This document shows positions 62,402-64,000 of a DNA stretch of 64,000 bases, one piece after another. The notes under the pieces are model-generated. The model saw only the letters and a list, made by a program, of their open reading frames with translations. It did no database searches and had not been told where the DNA came from. Made by a program: the position numbers and the translations under genes. This stretch comes from Pseudoalteromonas sp. XMcav2-N (lineage in GTDB: Bacteria; Pseudomonadota; Gammaproteobacteria; Enterobacterales; Alteromonadaceae): positions 222,545 to 286,544 of the forward strand of contig NZ_JAMXSF010000007.1 in NCBI RefSeq assembly GCF_024124545.1. The letters are read 5' to 3'. Position 1 is the stretch's first letter. Every line of letters starts with the position of its first letter.

Positions 62402-62566
62402 ATGAAAGAAAATAATAAACCTAGAGTATTAGCCCACACATTCTCACGCCAACTAAAAAAGGATGAAGCTTCACAGGTTGCTGGCGGGATCCGAATGCGA
62501 GAAACAGGTACGACTAATGGTAAAGGAGATAGATTTGGTAGTGGTGATGACGTGATCTGGGAGTGA
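62402..62566 (+). CDS. Graspetide precursor peptide (54 aa)
   Basis: A 54-aa peptide, AAGGA 8 bases before the ATG. The leader contains VLAHTFSRQLKKDEAS and ends QVAGG, a double-glycine-like junction. The core of 25 residues holds donors Thr35, Thr37, Thr38 and Ser47 and acceptors Asp43, Asp49, Asp50 and Glu54 (motifs RETGTTNGKGDR and GSGDDVIWE). This donor-then-acceptor order is typical of graspetides (microviridin, marinostatin, plesiocin types), with crosslinks made by the upstream ATP-grasp ligase. The core does not match the known microviridin or marinostatin consensus. Ring pattern and protease target are unknown. Confidence 0.8.
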   Translation: MKENNKPRVLAHTFSRQLKKDEASQVAGGIRMRETGTTNGKGDRFGSGDDVIWE

Positions 62567-62583
62567 TTAGAGTCTGACTAGAA

Positions 62584-62618
62584 AAACCTGTGCACATAGG
62601 TGCACAGGTTTATTTTTT
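62584..62618 (+). terminator. Rho-independent terminator of the graspetide locus
   Basis: A perfect 12-bp stem AAACCTGTGCAC / GTGCACAGGTTT with ATAG loop is followed by ATTTTTT. It closes the ligase-precursor unit. Confidence 0.92.
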
Positions 62619-62710
62619 AAACCATAGAAATAGAAGCTGAAAATATACGGAAAAATATATACAAAATATACGGACACCCAGGAAAGCCTGCAAAGAAAAT
62701 ATACAGACAT

Positions 62711-63073
62711 ATATGGACGCTCCAGCTATGTCAAGCCGAGTAGGCCTGCGGGGTAGCGAGTTTTCGTTATCCCGTTCGTTATGTTACCCGTGTTGCCATG
62801 CCTGATGTTTGGTCCAGTCCGCTATAAATGTGTTGCTCTGACATATATCCGGGCTTAACTGATTGTTCAGCGCCCCTAATGAGTTCCGAGCCTGCACACC
62901 CTAAAGTTAATACACCCACTCGGTCTGTAACGACCGTGCCTTCGTCGGGTTTTGCGCAGGCAGGGTTGGACCTTTTTTCATCGTATTTTGGCAAACAGAT
63001 AAGCGGTTGTCAGTGGCTCACTACACCCACACGGGTTCAACGACCCTTGTCTGTTCCGAGCTCACCTGACAAC
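62711..63073 (-). mobile_element. IS110-family non-coding end
   Basis: About 360 bases downstream of the transposase pseudogene with no credible gene on either strand. In the IS110/IS1111 family the long non-coding end can encode a structured bridge RNA, so this part may hold one; no structure was computed. The exact element boundary is not clear. Confidence 0.4.
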
Positions 63074-63823
63074 CTAAACTTTGATGCATTGTGCCGCCCC
63101 CGATTGTGTATATTGTGGCCGATACGGTTCATTTTTCTGTAGTAATATCCACATCAACCTGGCCAGCCGGTGGGCAGTGGCCACAATGGTTTTATTGACT
63201 CCAACACGCTCTCGCAAAGCGCTAACCCAGCGATTTAAATCATCGTCCTTTTTGTGTACATGCGTGACCACAGTACGTGCACCGTGGATTAATTGCTTGC
63301 GCAGATATCTGTCCCCTCGTTTGGTGATATGGCTCAGAACGCTTTTATCGGCGGAGGCATATTGTCTGGGTGTGAGCCCTAGCCAAACACCTAACTCTTT
63401 GGCACTATTAAATGCCTGGCCTTTATCTATGCTGGCACTAAAAGCAGACGCGATGATAGGGCCTACACCTGGCAGGGATTGCAGGATTTCAGCAGCCGGA
63501 CTGCGTTGGTTTGCATCTCGAAACAGAGAATCGAGTTGTCTTAACTGGCGTTCAAAGGCTCTCAGTTCGGCGCAAGTTTCATGTATAAGCAACAGAATAA
63601 CCGGTTGCTGTTGTTGGTCGAGTAAGGTCTGAATGTGATTGTAAAAAGCGCGATAGCTTTTAGGTGTTTCAATGCCAAATTCAAGCAAAAAACTCCGGGT
63701 CTGGTTCAGACATGCGGTACGCGCCTTAATTAACCTTTCTCTCATCCGGTGCAGTAATAATACGGCTTGCTGCGATTGTGATTTCACAGGCACAAAGCGA
63801 ATGTAAGGCCGCTGACTGGCTTC
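63074..63823 (-). pseudogene. N-terminally truncated IS110-family transposase
   Basis: About 250 codons of an IS110-family transposase. The C-terminal Transposase_20 domain is intact, with LQSLPGVGPIIASAFSASI, AKELGVWLGLTPRQYAS and KRGDRYLRKQLIHGAR, the region with the catalytic Ser. The N-terminal DEDD (RuvC-like) domain is missing: homology starts at EASQRPYIRFVPVKS, then breaks at about 63823 where a repeat copy begins. Normal members are about 330-350 aa. A GTG at 63791-63793 could start a 239-aa frame, but without the DEDD domain it should be inactive. Confidence 0.8.
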
Positions 63824-63933
63824 ATAAAAGAAAATATACAGACACCCAGCGTTACCTGACCCTATTATGGATCGCTATGTTCTAAATTGAAGTGCACCAC
63901 TATAGTTCAAGTTAGCTATTTTGGAGGTGCAAA

Positions 63934-64000
63934 ATGGGTCAAAAATACTGTCATTTGAGTCATCAAGAGCGGAAGCTTATTTTTAATTGGTCTCACTATC
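63934..64000 (+). CDS. IS30-family transposase, N-terminal fragment
   Basis: The first 22 codons (MGQKYCHLSHQERKLIFNW and on) resemble IS30-family transposases, whose N-terminus is a helix-turn-helix (YxHLSxxER..I). GGAGG lies before the ATG. The gene leaves the window, so the element is partial. Confidence 0.6.
   Translation, partial: MGQKYCHLSHQERKLIFNWSHY

Larger units (their letters stand above)
62640..63850. repeat. Dispersed AAAATATAC(A/G)GACACCCAG repeats
   Basis: Degenerate copies occur at 62640-62651, 62663-62681, 62696-62710 and 63831-63849. The copies at 62663 and 63831 share nearly all of AAAATATACRGACACCCAG. CCAGGAAAGCCTG at 62678-62690 can form a small hairpin, so the units resemble REP-like elements. 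They flank the truncated IS110 element. Confidence 0.5.

Noticed and set aside
62640..62710. Possible CRISPR-like repeats
   Set aside because: The short repeats are degenerate, irregularly spaced and have no spacers of uniform length or cas genes nearby.
62779..63142. Short frames in the IS110 non-coding end
   Set aside because: They overlap each other on opposite strands, lack ribosome sites and probably reflect structured non-coding DNA.
63081..63632. Long plus-strand frame opposite the IS110 transposase
   Set aside because: It is antisense to a recognised transposase domain and encodes nothing recognisable.

Overview
The window looks like a chromosomal segment of a marine gammaproteobacterium of the Alteromonadales, most probably Pseudoalteromonas. 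This is inferred from the protein families seen: a LipL32-type lipoprotein, a paired heterosubunit bacterioferritin, paralogous RiPP leaders ending in VAGG or VGGG, a NorR/NnrS/Hmp cluster, a CodB permease and a SoxR-flavodoxin pair. Codon use and moderate GC agree. No rRNA, tRNA, CRISPR array or prophage was recognised.

Layout. 1-9.5 kb: start of an aldehyde dehydrogenase, an ABC1/UbiB-type kinase, an ABC exporter module (LolD-like ATPase, 843-aa FtsX-type permease, secreted FG-GAP protein), and a lipoprotein that fuses an S41-type protease to a beta-lactamase-type serine hydrolase. 9.5-16.6 kb: a DoxX/GNAT/lipoprotein operon, a second serine hydrolase, a GNAT-PaiB pair divergent from a MocR-type regulator, two tandem secreted Cys-containing paralogues, and a histidine phosphatase. 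16.7-24.3 kb: a MacAB-like export operon (adaptor, ATPase, two permeases) followed by an NtrC-type sigma-54 regulator and its sensor kinase, with a palindromic upstream site before the operon. 24.3-31.7 kb: a hybrid kinase, an LMW phosphatase, and a nitric oxide detoxification cluster (small membrane protein, NnrS, Hmp) opposite NorR, with a readable -24/-12 promoter and two enhancer-like sites.

32-43 kb: two bacterioferritin subunits with complementary loss of haem and ferroxidase residues, a RimK-type ATP-grasp protein, a membrane class III cyclase, a periplasmic binding protein coupled to a hybrid kinase with a LOV-like photosensor domain, a zinc-protease-like protein, and a FAN1-like nuclease fused to a DEDDh exonuclease. 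43-47 kb: two Cys-rich GG-leader peptides flank a symporter/solute-binding fusion. 47-60 kb: an XRE regulator opposite a malate-synthase-like fragment, a SoxR operon with a recognisable SoxR box, several lipoproteins, CodB, a Bcr/CflA-type transporter and a LipL32-like lipoprotein.

60.8-64 kb is the clearest accessory region. An AT-rich MvdD-like ATP-grasp ligase is followed by a 54-aa precursor peptide with a VAGG leader junction and a Thr/Asp-rich core, then a strong terminator. This is a compact candidate graspetide system. It is followed by short dispersed repeats, an IS110-family element that has lost the N-terminus of its transposase, and the start of an IS30-type transposase.

The best candidates for undescribed biology are the two-gene graspetide locus, the two orphan Cys-rich RiPP-like precursors with related leaders, and the LOV hybrid kinase linked to a periplasmic binding protein.
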